DNA of 15,995 nt, from assembly GCA_963723355.1 (NCBI GenBank), contig CAVRQQ010000023.1:1-15995 (forward strand), in the 5' to 3' direction. Source of the DNA: JAFDBW01 sp963723355. Its GTDB lineage: Bacteria; Desulfobacterota; Desulfuromonadia; Desulfuromonadales; BM103. The notes under the pieces are model-generated. The model did not search any database and had not been told where the DNA came from. It worked only from the letters and a program-made list of their open reading frames with translations. The position numbers and the translations under genes are program-made. Positions 7,024 through 14,578 of this stretch are shown piece by piece (positions within the stretch are counted from its first letter, which is position 1; each line of letters begins with the position of its first letter).

Positions 7024-7732
7024 CAGAGGTTAGATCGACCAGTGAATCCTTCAGACTGTCGACAACCTGCTTTTGCAACACGGGCCAACCATCTTTCCCT
7101 GCGACCAGTGACTGATTGATCTCCAGTTCGATTCCTACATAATCCCTACTTTTATAGAGCTCCCGATATGATGTCATGTGACCATCACTACTCCCACGAT
7201 AGGGGACGTTAAACCGGACTCTCAACTCGGGGCATAAGGTTGAAATCCTTGATTTCCAAACATCTGCGAAGAATCTCTCTTCGGTACGACCAGGATCGTA
7301 GAGCAAACCAATATCGACCGCCCGTTGCTTACCATTGAGGACGGGTGTGAATGAGTGGACCGAGACATGCACAACCTTGCACTCATCTGCCATGCTATTG
7401 CTTATCCAACCTGCCACTTCACCGCGGAAAGGCCGGTAGTAATTGTCGAGCAACCGAAGTTTCTCTGATGCGGGCAATCCCCGGCTGAACTCCGACCAGA
7501 GCGAGCGATTGTGCGGCGATCGGTTATGATCAACCAGGAGCCGGGTTAATTTCGCCTCAAACAGGGGGGCTGACAGGGTGTCGGCAATACGCCGTGCCAG
7601 CTCGGCGGCACCCTGGTCGAAGGCCCGATGCGACCACAGCACCTCCGGACAGTCAGCAAAGAGGGGGGTCAACTCTTCCGGGACATGATTGACTGCGTGT
7701 TCGCACGTAATCAGCAGCGCCACGTCAGACAT
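7016..7732 (-). CDS. N-formylglutamate amidohydrolase family hydrolase
   Basis: A 238-residue cytoplasmic zinc hydrolase of the FGase (HutG2-like) family, which cleaves N-acyl amide bonds, classically N-formyl-L-glutamate to formate and glutamate. Visible signatures are ITCEHA (8-13, the first metal Glu and His), HRAFDQGA (35-42), LLVDHNRSPHN (65-75, substrate carboxylate binding), VHVSVHSFTP (121-130, a catalytic/metal His) and GIELEIN (200-206). There are no his genes nearby, so histidine degradation is unlikely. Its place after two glutamate-handling ligases points to cleavage of a glutamyl or N-acyl-glutamyl product. It overlaps the ligase upstream by 8 bases and the exchanger downstream by 8. 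The ribosome site AGGGAG precedes ATG 7732. The downstream part of the gene looks more AT-rich than its neighbours by eye. Confidence 0.87.
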   Translation of the reverse strand: MSDVALLITCEHAVNHVPEELTPLFADCPEVLWSHRAFDQGAAELARRIADTLSAPLFEAKLTRLLVDHNRSPHNRSLWSEFSRGLPASEKLRLLDNYYRPFRGEVAGWISNSMADECKVVHVSVHSFTPVLNGKQRAVDIGLLYDPGRTEERFFADVWKSRISTLCPELRVRFNVPYRGSSDGHMTSYRELYKSRDYVGIELEINQSLVAGKDGWPVLQKQVVDSLKDSLVDLTSDE

Positions 7733-8957
7733 GGTACATTCTCCCTTCCTTCAGGCAGTCGCACAGCTCGCGATACACGGCTGCCAGCCTGACGCGGTCG
7801 GGCTCCGGGCCAAGGGCACGGATAATCCGCCGGGCCAATGGCCCCTGATCGAGAATCACCTGCAGAGGAGCCCATGCCTCGTCACTTCTGGTCAAGAGGC
7901 GCTCGGCAAGAACCCGCCACAGCTCGCCGACTGATAGACAGTCGACCTGGATACCGAACATCGCCAGGTAGCGTGGGTCCATGACCAGGGCTCCACGACC
8001 TTCTTGCAGAACCGCAAGAAAGATTTCGGCGAGCGTGGTCTCCGACCATAACTGCTGCTCTGTCCACGGCGCGCAGGTCTCGGCAACCAGTTCGCGCAGA
8101 ACCTCTACCAGGAGAGTGATAATTGCCAGATCGGCCACCGGACTCTCCTGGACATCGAGCAGCCGTATCTCGATTGCGTTGCGATCGAAACGGGCGATGG
8201 CACCGCGTGAATTCAGCCATTCCTCCTGCAGTATCCCTTCCGGATCGTGCGGGGCAATGTCACGGTAGAGCATCTCCAGGATCGATTTCTGATAGGTGTC
8301 GACCGTGAAGGCGGCCTCAGGAATCACCTGACCGGTGATCGAGGGGATCCGCGCCTGGTTGACACGATACATCTCGATGCGGTTGTCGAGCAGACCGGTC
8401 AGCCTGCCATTAACCACCGGGCTGGCTGCAGCAATCGCCGGCAGGAGCGGCAGCACCAGCCGAATCGCCGCGTGCAGGCGGCCGAACTCTTCTTCGTCGG
8501 CAAACGGCAGGTTCAGGTGCGCACTCTGCAGGTTGCTCCAGCCATGGCCGCGACAACCGAAGATCCGGTCATAGGCAGCATAGATGGAGCGGTCGCCATG
8601 CGGCCAGAGCCGGCTTTCCAGGTCCGGGTCCATCCAGGGGTGCATCGCGCCCGGCATCAACATACCGTCGAAGGGCTCGAGGAGCTGATTGACCTGGCGG
8701 CCCTGACGGGTGAATTCTTCCGCAAGACCAACGAGGGTCGGAGCCGGTCCGTTGGTCTTCAGTTCGAGGACGTGCAAAACCAGTTCGTTGGACCAGCGCA
8801 AGGCTCCGCGCTCGACCTCGTTGGTCATTTCGCCGGCGACCTCTTTGAGGACCAGGTCGGCCACCGGCAAGATGGCCAGGGTGTCGCGGTCGACGATCAT
8901 GTACTCGAGTTCGACCCCGAACCCTTCAAAGAGGCCTAATCCTCCCGAGGCACTCAT
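7725..8957 (-). CDS. GCS2-type glutamate--cysteine ligase homologue
   Basis: A 410-residue ATP-dependent carboxylate-amine ligase of the GCS2 (YbdK) family. The N-terminus has FEGFGVELEYMIVD (10-23) with the metal-binding Glu pair. A central WSNLQSAHLNLPFADEEEF stretch and RIEMYRVNQARIPS follow. The late FDRNAIEIRLLDVQESP is the family's (E/I)xRxxDVQ motif. Family members join an amine to the gamma-carboxylate of glutamate, but many do not use cysteine, so the label glutathione synthesis would be a guess; no partner gshB is nearby. The start is firm: GAGGGGG lies five bases upstream of ATG 8957, and the ATGA overlap with the RimK-like gene's stop (8954-8957) signals coupled translation. It overlaps the hydrolase downstream by 8 bases. 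Confidence 0.9.
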   Translation of the reverse strand: MSASGGLGLFEGFGVELEYMIVDRDTLAILPVADLVLKEVAGEMTNEVERGALRWSNELVLHVLELKTNGPAPTLVGLAEEFTRQGRQVNQLLEPFDGMLMPGAMHPWMDPDLESRLWPHGDRSIYAAYDRIFGCRGHGWSNLQSAHLNLPFADEEEFGRLHAAIRLVLPLLPAIAAASPVVNGRLTGLLDNRIEMYRVNQARIPSITGQVIPEAAFTVDTYQKSILEMLYRDIAPHDPEGILQEEWLNSRGAIARFDRNAIEIRLLDVQESPVADLAIITLLVEVLRELVAETCAPWTEQQLWSETTLAEIFLAVLQEGRGALVMDPRYLAMFGIQVDCLSVGELWRVLAERLLTRSDEAWAPLQVILDQGPLARRIIRALGPEPDRVRLAAVYRELCDCLKEGRMYHV

Positions 8958-10426
8958 ATGCGCCCCCTCTTCAACTCAACGCGCCGCAGGATGACCTGCA
9001 TGACCCTGTCGTACAACTCATTTTTGAGATACTTGTCCTCGACACCAGCATCGATGTTCGGGTTGTCGTTGACCTCGATCACGTAGACCTTGTCACTCAC
9101 CTGCTTCAAGTCAACACCGTAAAGACCGTCGCCGATCAGGTTGGCCGCCTTGATCGCCGTGCGCAGGACCTGTGCAGGCAAGTGTTCTACTGGCAAGGTC
9201 TCGAAACGCCCTTCATCGGTTTTAGAGCCGCCCCCATCACGCTTGAGAATCTGCCAGTGTTTCTTGGCCATATAGTAGCGGCAAGCGTACAACGGCTGGC
9301 GATCAAAGACCCCGACCCGCCAGTCGAAGGAGGTCGGCAGGAATTCCTGGGCAATAACCAGGTCGGACTTGGTCAGTAAACGGTCCAGACAGAGCTTCAG
9401 CTCGGCATCGTCACCGACCTTGAGCACTCCTTGCGAGAATGATGAGTCAGGCTGTTTCAATACCATCGGGAAGCCCAGTTCATCGACGAGGTGCTTGCGA
9501 TTGTCGCGGTGTACGATCAGGGTCCGCGGCGTGCGCAGCTTGTGACGCTCGAGAATCTCTGCCAAAAACACCTTGTTGGTGCATTTCAGAATCGACTCCG
9601 GGTCGTCAATCACCACCAGCCCTTCGGCTGCAGCACGGCGAGCAAAGCGATAGGTGTGATGGTTGACGCTGGTCGTCTCTCGAATCAGCAGGGCATCGAA
9701 TTCTGCGATCCTGCCGTAGTCATCACGCGTGATTCGGACCGGGGCGAAGCCGGCCCGCAGAGCGGCTTTTTCGAATTTCTGTAAAGCCCTTTCATCGGAG
9801 GGGGGTTCGACCTCTTCAGCATTCACCAGGATTGCCAGGTCGTAACTGGGGCGTTTGCGGTTCTTCGGCCAGGGCTGGCGACCGGAGAAATATTTTGTGG
9901 CGGCATCAAGCAGAAAATCGCGATGTTCCACGGGCACATCACTGACGGCGACCGGAGCAATGCTCTGCAGCAGCCACTTTTTCTGGCGCAGGCTCCAGGT
10001 GAACTGGGCGCGCATCAGGGGGGCCTGGAACAGGGCAAACAGTTTTAATGACAACCGGTCGTAACGCTTGGCCAGGTTGTGCCCGAAATAAATGCTCAGG
10101 GTAAAATCCTTGCTCTGCAGCGGCTGCAGGCTCTTCTGCATCAGCTGGTCAAGTTCGTCGGAGATCGACCGGATAATGACGGAGGACTTGAGATCTTGAA
10201 TCGTCTGGACACCCGGCTGCGGCCGATGACCACGTGCCGCGGCCAGCAACGAAACATAGTAGCCGATGCTCTGATAGCGATAGGAACGGCAGAGGTTGTA
10301 AACTTTGAGGTTTTTGCGGCTGATGTAACCGGAGTCGGTCAGGTATTGACGCGCCTCGACCACTTCGGCATCGGCGATGGAATGGGGCCAGTCGCCCGGG
10401 TTATCGACGACGATGAGACTTGACAT
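8954..10426 (-). CDS. RimK family ATP-grasp ligase with RLAN-type N-terminal domain
   Basis: A 490-residue protein. The N-terminal 150 residues (IVVDNPGDWP, LKVYNLCRSYRYQSIGYYVSLL, LSIYFGHN) match the extra domain seen in the long RimK-like group. A pre-ATP-grasp region (about 195-290) with LLIRETTSVNHHTYRFARRA precedes the ATP-grasp core: FPMVLKQPDSSFSQG (about 319-333, ATP-binding Lys) and VIEVNDNPNIDAG (about 449-461, Mg-binding Glu/Asn). It should ligate an amino acid, typically glutamate, to a carboxylate acceptor; the acceptor is unknown. I took ATG 10426 rather than a TTG 36 bases upstream because family members begin here (MSSLIVVDNP). The ribosome site is poor, but the gene overlaps the stop of the upstream peptidase by 26 bases, so coupling is likely. 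It is distinct from the short ribosomal rimK at the right edge. Confidence 0.9.
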   Translation of the reverse strand: MSSLIVVDNPGDWPHSIADAEVVEARQYLTDSGYISRKNLKVYNLCRSYRYQSIGYYVSLLAAARGHRPQPGVQTIQDLKSSVIIRSISDELDQLMQKSLQPLQSKDFTLSIYFGHNLAKRYDRLSLKLFALFQAPLMRAQFTWSLRQKKWLLQSIAPVAVSDVPVEHRDFLLDAATKYFSGRQPWPKNRKRPSYDLAILVNAEEVEPPSDERALQKFEKAALRAGFAPVRITRDDYGRIAEFDALLIRETTSVNHHTYRFARRAAAEGLVVIDDPESILKCTNKVFLAEILERHKLRTPRTLIVHRDNRKHLVDELGFPMVLKQPDSSFSQGVLKVGDDAELKLCLDRLLTKSDLVIAQEFLPTSFDWRVGVFDRQPLYACRYYMAKKHWQILKRDGGGSKTDEGRFETLPVEHLPAQVLRTAIKAANLIGDGLYGVDLKQVSDKVYVIEVNDNPNIDAGVEDKYLKNELYDRVMQVILRRVELKRGRI

Positions 10427-11144
10427 GGGAGGGTTCTCTGTCTTTTGGGGGTTCCAGGACAATCAGGTTGCCGTCATAAGTCAGCACCCCGAGCAGAATC
10501 GAGTTGATGACACGGTTAATGGAACTGCGGTATTTGTGTCCTTTCCTAAGGGGGTTGGTTAGGAGAGGATCTGCAATCAGGGTCTCCCGAGTCTGACGAT
10601 CATAACCGCACAGCACCACGAAATGCCCGGACGGTTCGCCGCGTACATCGTCGTAGTCGCAATTGTCGCCGAACTCACGGGTACTGCGGTAGAGAAACGT
10701 CGCGCTCAGCCCGGTGATAATCGGCTGTTGGCGTTTCAGGTAACGGCGGATCAATGCAGGGGTCAGGTCTGCGAGCTTCAGCTTGCCGCCGAGGCGGAAA
10801 TATTCGAGGTAAGCGTTGGTTGCGATGTGCAGCCGGGGATCCTCCTTGGCAGCCATCTGCGCCTTGAGCCGCTCGACGATATCCGGTCCGCCGGACTGGA
10901 ACCAACTCGGGTCGAAGAGCTGCAGTTTAAAGGTGTAGGTGGTCGCACGGTAGCCGCGCTTGAGGGCATGACAGGCAAGCCAGACTCCAAGAGTCCCGCC
11001 GCTTTCTAGCATCGGCACCTCGGCAATCACCTGGTCCAGCGAAATATCATCGCCGTAGTAACGGTAAACCGCGTGCAGGCAGGTCGGCCCACAGGTCAAT
11101 TCATCAGGTTGGGGGAGGATAGCGAGAGAGAGGCGAGTCTCCAT
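10401..11144 (-). CDS. C39-like cysteine peptidase, first gene of the ligase operon
   Basis: A 247-residue papain-fold (peptidase C39-like) protein. The catalytic set is visible: Gln12 (oxyanion) and Cys18 in LPQPDELTCGPTCLHAVY, His174 in SGHFVVLCGYD, and Asp192 in LIADPL. Unlike bacteriocin-exporter C39 domains it is not fused to an ABC transporter and has no signal peptide, so it should act in the cytoplasm. It could process a peptide substrate or product of the ligases downstream, or act as a transpeptidase or acyltransferase. ATG 11144 is preferred over ATG 11186: the family begins close to the QPDxxTCGP motif, and the predicted promoter would place its transcript start within 15 bases of the upstream ATG. 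The tail (about 235-247) is Arg/Lys-rich. It overlaps the RimK-like gene by 26 bases. Confidence 0.85.
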   Translation of the reverse strand: METRLSLAILPQPDELTCGPTCLHAVYRYYGDDISLDQVIAEVPMLESGGTLGVWLACHALKRGYRATTYTFKLQLFDPSWFQSGGPDIVERLKAQMAAKEDPRLHIATNAYLEYFRLGGKLKLADLTPALIRRYLKRQQPIITGLSATFLYRSTREFGDNCDYDDVRGEPSGHFVVLCGYDRQTRETLIADPLLTNPLRKGHKYRSSINRVINSILLGVLTYDGNLIVLEPPKDREPSHVKSHRRR

Positions 11145-11207
11145 AACTGCCTGTGAGTCACATCCTCGAATAGCCGGAATCAGCATGACGGTTTGTGACG
11201 CGCGTTT

Positions 11208-11238
11208 ATTATATCAACTTTACAAAAAACACAATCAA
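11208..11238 (-). promoter_or_regulatory. Promoter of the five-gene ligase operon
   Basis: On the minus strand a perfect TATAAT (11208-11213) has TTGATT (11233-11238) upstream at 19 bases, somewhat long. The predicted start near 11201 gives a leader of about 57 bases before ATG 11144. The surrounding stretch 11239-11368 shows no gene. Confidence 0.5.
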
Positions 11239-11368
11239 AATCGCCTGGCTATACTGGTGCTCTGCGTTGATAAAGGGAGCTCACATTCCCTGAGGACATC
11301 GGAGAATTATCAGAGGGGAAAAATTTGCCAGTCACTTAAGGTAATGGCTCGGTGGAGCATCCCGAATT

Positions 11369-11420
11369 GTTTATTGAACAAAACATCTCAAATCGTGGCC
11401 CTGCAGCGTGTTCAATAAAC
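11369..11420. repeat. Perfect 11-bp inverted repeat with 30-base loop
   Basis: gtttattgaac (11369-11379) and gttcaataaac (11410-11420) are exact reverse complements. The repeat sits 5 bp beyond the stop of the STAS-like gene. It lacks a T tract, so it could be a factor-dependent transcript end, a binding site, or an mRNA 3' stabiliser. Confidence 0.6.
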
Positions 11421-11425
11421 CGCTT

Positions 11426-11794
11426 CTATTTTGCCAACCAGCCAACAGCAGCATCATAATCAGTGAACAACTGTACCTGCCAGCCTCGGTTATTGCAGAC
11501 AGTTTCATAGAATTTCAAATCGTCATCTACTTCTCTCAACAAAATTGCGAGTTTGGCAGAACGGTCAAGACCAAATTCCTCGTATTTGATCGGGCGATCA
11601 TATGCTCTCATAAACTTGGCAATGACGTCTGTCTGCCTATGATCAAAAAGCAACCTGGTGCAATTGTGATTTTTTGCTGTCTGAACTGCTCTTTTTACGG
11701 TCTCTAATTCTGCCCCCAATTCATAGGTCCCGGACGTCCTGATCCAAACGACATTAATACCACTCAAACATTCAAGGCTTACGTTCACTGTCAT
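11426..11794 (-). CDS. Small STAS/SpoIIAA-like protein
   Basis: A 122-residue soluble protein with alternating strand and helix pattern: VNVSLECLSGINVVWIRTSG, then TRLLFDHRQTDV, a helix with MRAYDRPIKYEEFGLDRSAK, LAILLREVDDDLKFYETVCNNRG and WQVQLFTDYDAAVGWLA at the end. The order and the closing xVQxFTDxDxAxxWL pattern are those of STAS/SpoIIAA-like proteins of the uncharacterised SEC14/STAS-like group; no phosphorylatable Ser in the usual DxSG loop is evident. Function unknown. The start is well supported by GGGGGAG five bases before ATG 11794. The 184 bases separating it from MgtE upstream contain no clear promoter, so it might be read from the MgtE transcript. It appears more AT-rich than its neighbours. 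Confidence 0.7.
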   Translation of the reverse strand: MTVNVSLECLSGINVVWIRTSGTYELGAELETVKRAVQTAKNHNCTRLLFDHRQTDVIAKFMRAYDRPIKYEEFGLDRSAKLAILLREVDDDLKFYETVCNNRGWQVQLFTDYDAAVGWLAK

Positions 11795-11978
11795 AATCTC
11801 CCCCGGAGGCTCAGGACTCTCGGCACCCGAGGCGCCTTAAATATTGTCCCAGTAGTATGTTAATGACATAAGAAAAGAAGCATCACCGTGGCCTGACAAT
11901 TTCAATATACTAGTCATCAAAGTAGAATCCGCACATAGCCAGGGATTTTAAGCGATAATTTCCGTCGAAGCAAACAAC

Positions 11979-13343
11979 TCAAAGCTTCTCCAGCATCAGC
12001 GAAGCAAAACTCAGCACGAAGAAGAAGCCGCACATATCGGTGACTGTTGTCAGCAGAGGGCTGGACACCAGTGCCGGGTCAAGCTTCATGCGTTTGAGCG
12101 CCAACGGGATCAACCCGCCGAACGAGACGGCGACAAAGGTATTCAGGGCCAGGGCACCGCCGACGACGAGGCCCAGGAAGGGGTTGCCCTTCCAGAACCA
12201 GGCGGCTGCACCCAGCATCAACCCCAGGACCAGGCCATTCAAAAGTCCGATCCCGGCCTCTTTGGCCAGTACCCGCGCCAGTTCGTTGGGTCGGACCAGC
12301 CCCAGGGAGAGCTCACGCATACTGACGGCCACGGCCTGGTTACCAGAACAACCGCTCATATCGCTGACCATCGGCAGAAAAACTGCCAGGGCGATGACCG
12401 CGGCCAAAGTGTCCTGGTAGAAGGCGATGACGCTTGCGGCGATAATGTTCAGCACGATGTTCAGCGAAAGCCAGGAGAGCCGGCGACCGGAGCGCTGCAG
12501 CAAAGGCATGGAGCGGAACTCCTCGCCGCCGATAATCCCTGAGAAGCGGAGAAACTGGTGTACGCTACGCTTGCGCCTGGCCTCTTCAACCGCCTCGGGG
12601 AGCACAACGCCGACCAGCCGGTTCTCTGCATCCACCACAGGCACGCCGAACAGGTCGTGCTCCTCGAAAAAATTACGCAGATCCTCGAGCGTGGCATCGA
12701 CCGTGACCTTTAGCGGCGTAGAAATCATTACCTGCTGCAATGAAGATGCGTGATTCAGGAACAGCAGGTCATGCATGCGCAGTACACCACAGAGGCATCC
12801 TGCCTGATCGGTCACATAAAGGTACTGGACATGGTAATCAACATACTCCTGTCGATTGGCCTGCAAATCGGCGTGGACATCGTGAATCTTCTGGTCAACC
12901 AGGTAATCGAGGTATTCCGAAACCATCAGCCCGCCGGCCGTGTCAGCCGGATATTCGAGGAACTGCCGTGCTTCTTCGGCTTCCTCGGGGTCCATCTCGT
13001 CAATGATCGCCTGGGCGTCCTCATCGTCAAGTTCGCCCAGCAGGTCGGCGACGTGATCACTGTCCAGCTCTCCGAGAATGGCGGCGGCCTGCTCGGGAGA
13101 CAGTTCTTCGATCAGGTCAGCAGCCTGGGTGTCGGAGATATCTTCAATGACTTCGGCCGCATCGACCGGGTTCAGCATGGAGAAAAGTCGGCCCTGGTCT
13201 TCCATGCGCAGGCGCGAGATGGCCAGCGCCGTATCCATCGGGTTGATACTGTTCAGAAAATTGAGCAGCTGTGTGCTGTCTCCTGCTTCGACGAGCTCCA
13301 ACAGCCGTTCCCAGGGTTTCTTTATCAGATCAACTTCGGTCAT
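11979..13343 (-). CDS. mgtE: Magnesium transporter MgtE
   Basis: A 454-residue Mg2+ channel/transporter. The MgtE_N domain (about 25-135) has superhelical repeats rich in Asp/Glu (DAAEVIEDISDTQAADLIEEL, shortened here to its key DAAEVI and QAADLI units) that sense cytoplasmic Mg2+. Two CBS domains (about 138-255) include TAGGLMVSEYLDYL and DLFGVPVVDAENRLVGVV. The membrane domain (about 288-450) has five helices, with PMVSDMSGCSGNQA (324-337) and TTVTDMCGFF (432-441), the latter carrying the pore Asp at 436. The start has GGAGG seven bases before ATG 13343. About 100 bases upstream lies the frameshifted M20 gene on the same strand, with only a hairpin between, so co-transcription is possible. 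Confidence 0.95.
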   Translation of the reverse strand: MTEVDLIKKPWERLLELVEAGDSTQLLNFLNSINPMDTALAISRLRMEDQGRLFSMLNPVDAAEVIEDISDTQAADLIEELSPEQAAAILGELDSDHVADLLGELDDEDAQAIIDEMDPEEAEEARQFLEYPADTAGGLMVSEYLDYLVDQKIHDVHADLQANRQEYVDYHVQYLYVTDQAGCLCGVLRMHDLLFLNHASSLQQVMISTPLKVTVDATLEDLRNFFEEHDLFGVPVVDAENRLVGVVLPEAVEEARRKRSVHQFLRFSGIIGGEEFRSMPLLQRSGRRLSWLSLNIVLNIIAASVIAFYQDTLAAVIALAVFLPMVSDMSGCSGNQAVAVSMRELSLGLVRPNELARVLAKEAGIGLLNGLVLGLMLGAAAWFWKGNPFLGLVVGGALALNTFVAVSFGGLIPLALKRMKLDPALVSSPLLTTVTDMCGFFFVLSFASLMLEKL

Positions 13344-13384
13344 CTCGAATCCTCCAGGGTGATCAGGGTCGGTTTAAGATCGGC

Positions 13385-13410
13385 CGGTATTGAGAGGCAT
13401 TCCAATACCG
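13385..13410. repeat. 8-bp-stem hairpin between M20 and mgtE genes
   Basis: cggtattg (13385-13392) pairs with caataccg (13403-13410) around a 10-base loop. No T run follows on either strand, so it is a weak terminator candidate or an RNA-processing site in the leader of mgtE. Confidence 0.45.
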
Positions 13411-13445
13411 TCGGACATAGCCAGAATTCAGGGGATCAACAAGAA

Positions 13446-14578
13446 TCAGTCAGCGCAGCTCAGGCAAAGTGCCGCATAAATCCGCGCGGCCGCTTCAACT
13501 TCCGAGAGCGAGGTCTGCTCATCGGCGGTATGGGCGGTTTCCAGTGAGCCCGGGCCGAGAATCATCGGCCGACAGCCGGCACCGAAAAACAGGTTGCCGT
13601 CCGAATGGGAACGAAAAGGGCTGAATCGCAGCGGCTGGTTGAGTTGCGTATAGACATCTTCCAGAATTCCGGAGAAGCTGCCGAACTCATCAAGAGCATA
13701 GCCCTGTGATGAGAAGTCAAAGGAGAGTGAGAGATTCAGTCCCTGGATCAGGGCCTCGGCCTTGGCAACGCATGCGCGGATCGACTCCTGGACAGACACA
13801 GGGTCCATCCCCGGTGGCAGGTGCAGGTCGATGTAGGTGTCACACTGATCGGGGACCACGAAACCGGCACGCGACGAGCTCATCTCCCGGATAGAATAGA
13901 CGATCTGCGTGCTCTCCCGATCAAACAGCGGTTCTTTGCCGAGCAACAGCAGGAAGCGCAGCATCGATTCGATCGCATTATGTCCCAACTCTGGCAATGA
14001 TGAATGAATGCGGCGCCCTTGCGTGGTCAGGACCACCTCGAGATAACCGTAATGGCTCAGGCATGGCGACAACGAGGTCGGTTCTCCGATCACCACCCAC
14101 GGTGGCTGGTTTTCTTCAAGAAACCGGGCGCTGCCGTCACCATTCTCTTCTTCGCCGACAACGAACAGCAGTCCGACGGGAGGGCGTTGGTCCTCCGGCA
14201 GTGCCGCCAGGGCCAGCCAGGCCTCCAGCATCGCCGCACAGCCGCCCTTCATGTCTGCGGCGCCGAGACCACGCACGACACCCCATTCCTCTTCGGCACC
14301 ATATTCTTCCAGGTTCCAGGCTGGCACCGTATCGACATGCCCGACCAAGATCAGTCTCGGGATGCCCGCTCCCATGGTGGCAAACAGGTTGTAGCGGTCA
14401 TCCTCGACAACCTGCCGCGCTACGTGACACCTGCAGCTTCGAGCCGGTCCTGGATGTAGAGCTGGATATCCTCTTCTTTCCCCGAGGGAGAGTAGATATC
14501 AACCATCTCGATCAGGGTCTGCCGCACACGTTCGCTATCGATGACATCCCAGACTTTTTCCAGCAGGCCCTGGTTCAT
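13446..14578 (-). pseudogene. M20 family metallopeptidase (ArgE/DapE-type), frameshifted
   Basis: Two frames make one protein. The first starts at ATG 14578, overlapping the GNAT gene's stop as ATGA, and reads 52 residues (MNQGLLEKVWDVIDS..., with YSPSGKEEDIQLYI) to a TAG at 14420-14422. The rest continues in the next frame from about 14423 (VARQVVEDDRYNLFAT) to TGA 13446. One missing base near 14424 explains it, and the restored length is 377 residues. Metal and catalytic residues are present: VGHVDTVP (His about 81), GAADMKGG (Asp about 109), GEEENGDG (Glu pair about 143-144), GEPT and TAHTADE. Relatives deacylate N-acyl amino acids or cleave short peptides, and the adjacent GNAT suggests an acylation/deacylation pair. 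An ATG at 14375 could start a 309-residue product lacking the N-terminal about 68 residues. Real mutation and sequence error cannot be told apart here. Confidence 0.85.

Noticed and set aside
8247..8939. 230-codon plus-strand frame opposite the GCS2 ligase
   Set aside because: Shadow of a well-supported minus-strand gene in GC-rich sequence.
10427..10462. TTG start for the RimK-like gene, 12 codons upstream
   Set aside because: The added residues do not look like the family N-terminus, and ATG 10426 fits the usual 490-residue length.
11185..11418. 77-codon plus-strand frame upstream of the ligase operon
   Set aside because: It runs through the operon's promoter and the inverted repeat, with no ribosome site or recognisable motif.
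12750..13547. 265-codon plus-strand frame opposite mgtE
   Set aside because: Shadow; it runs across the mgtE start and the intergenic hairpin with no domain content.
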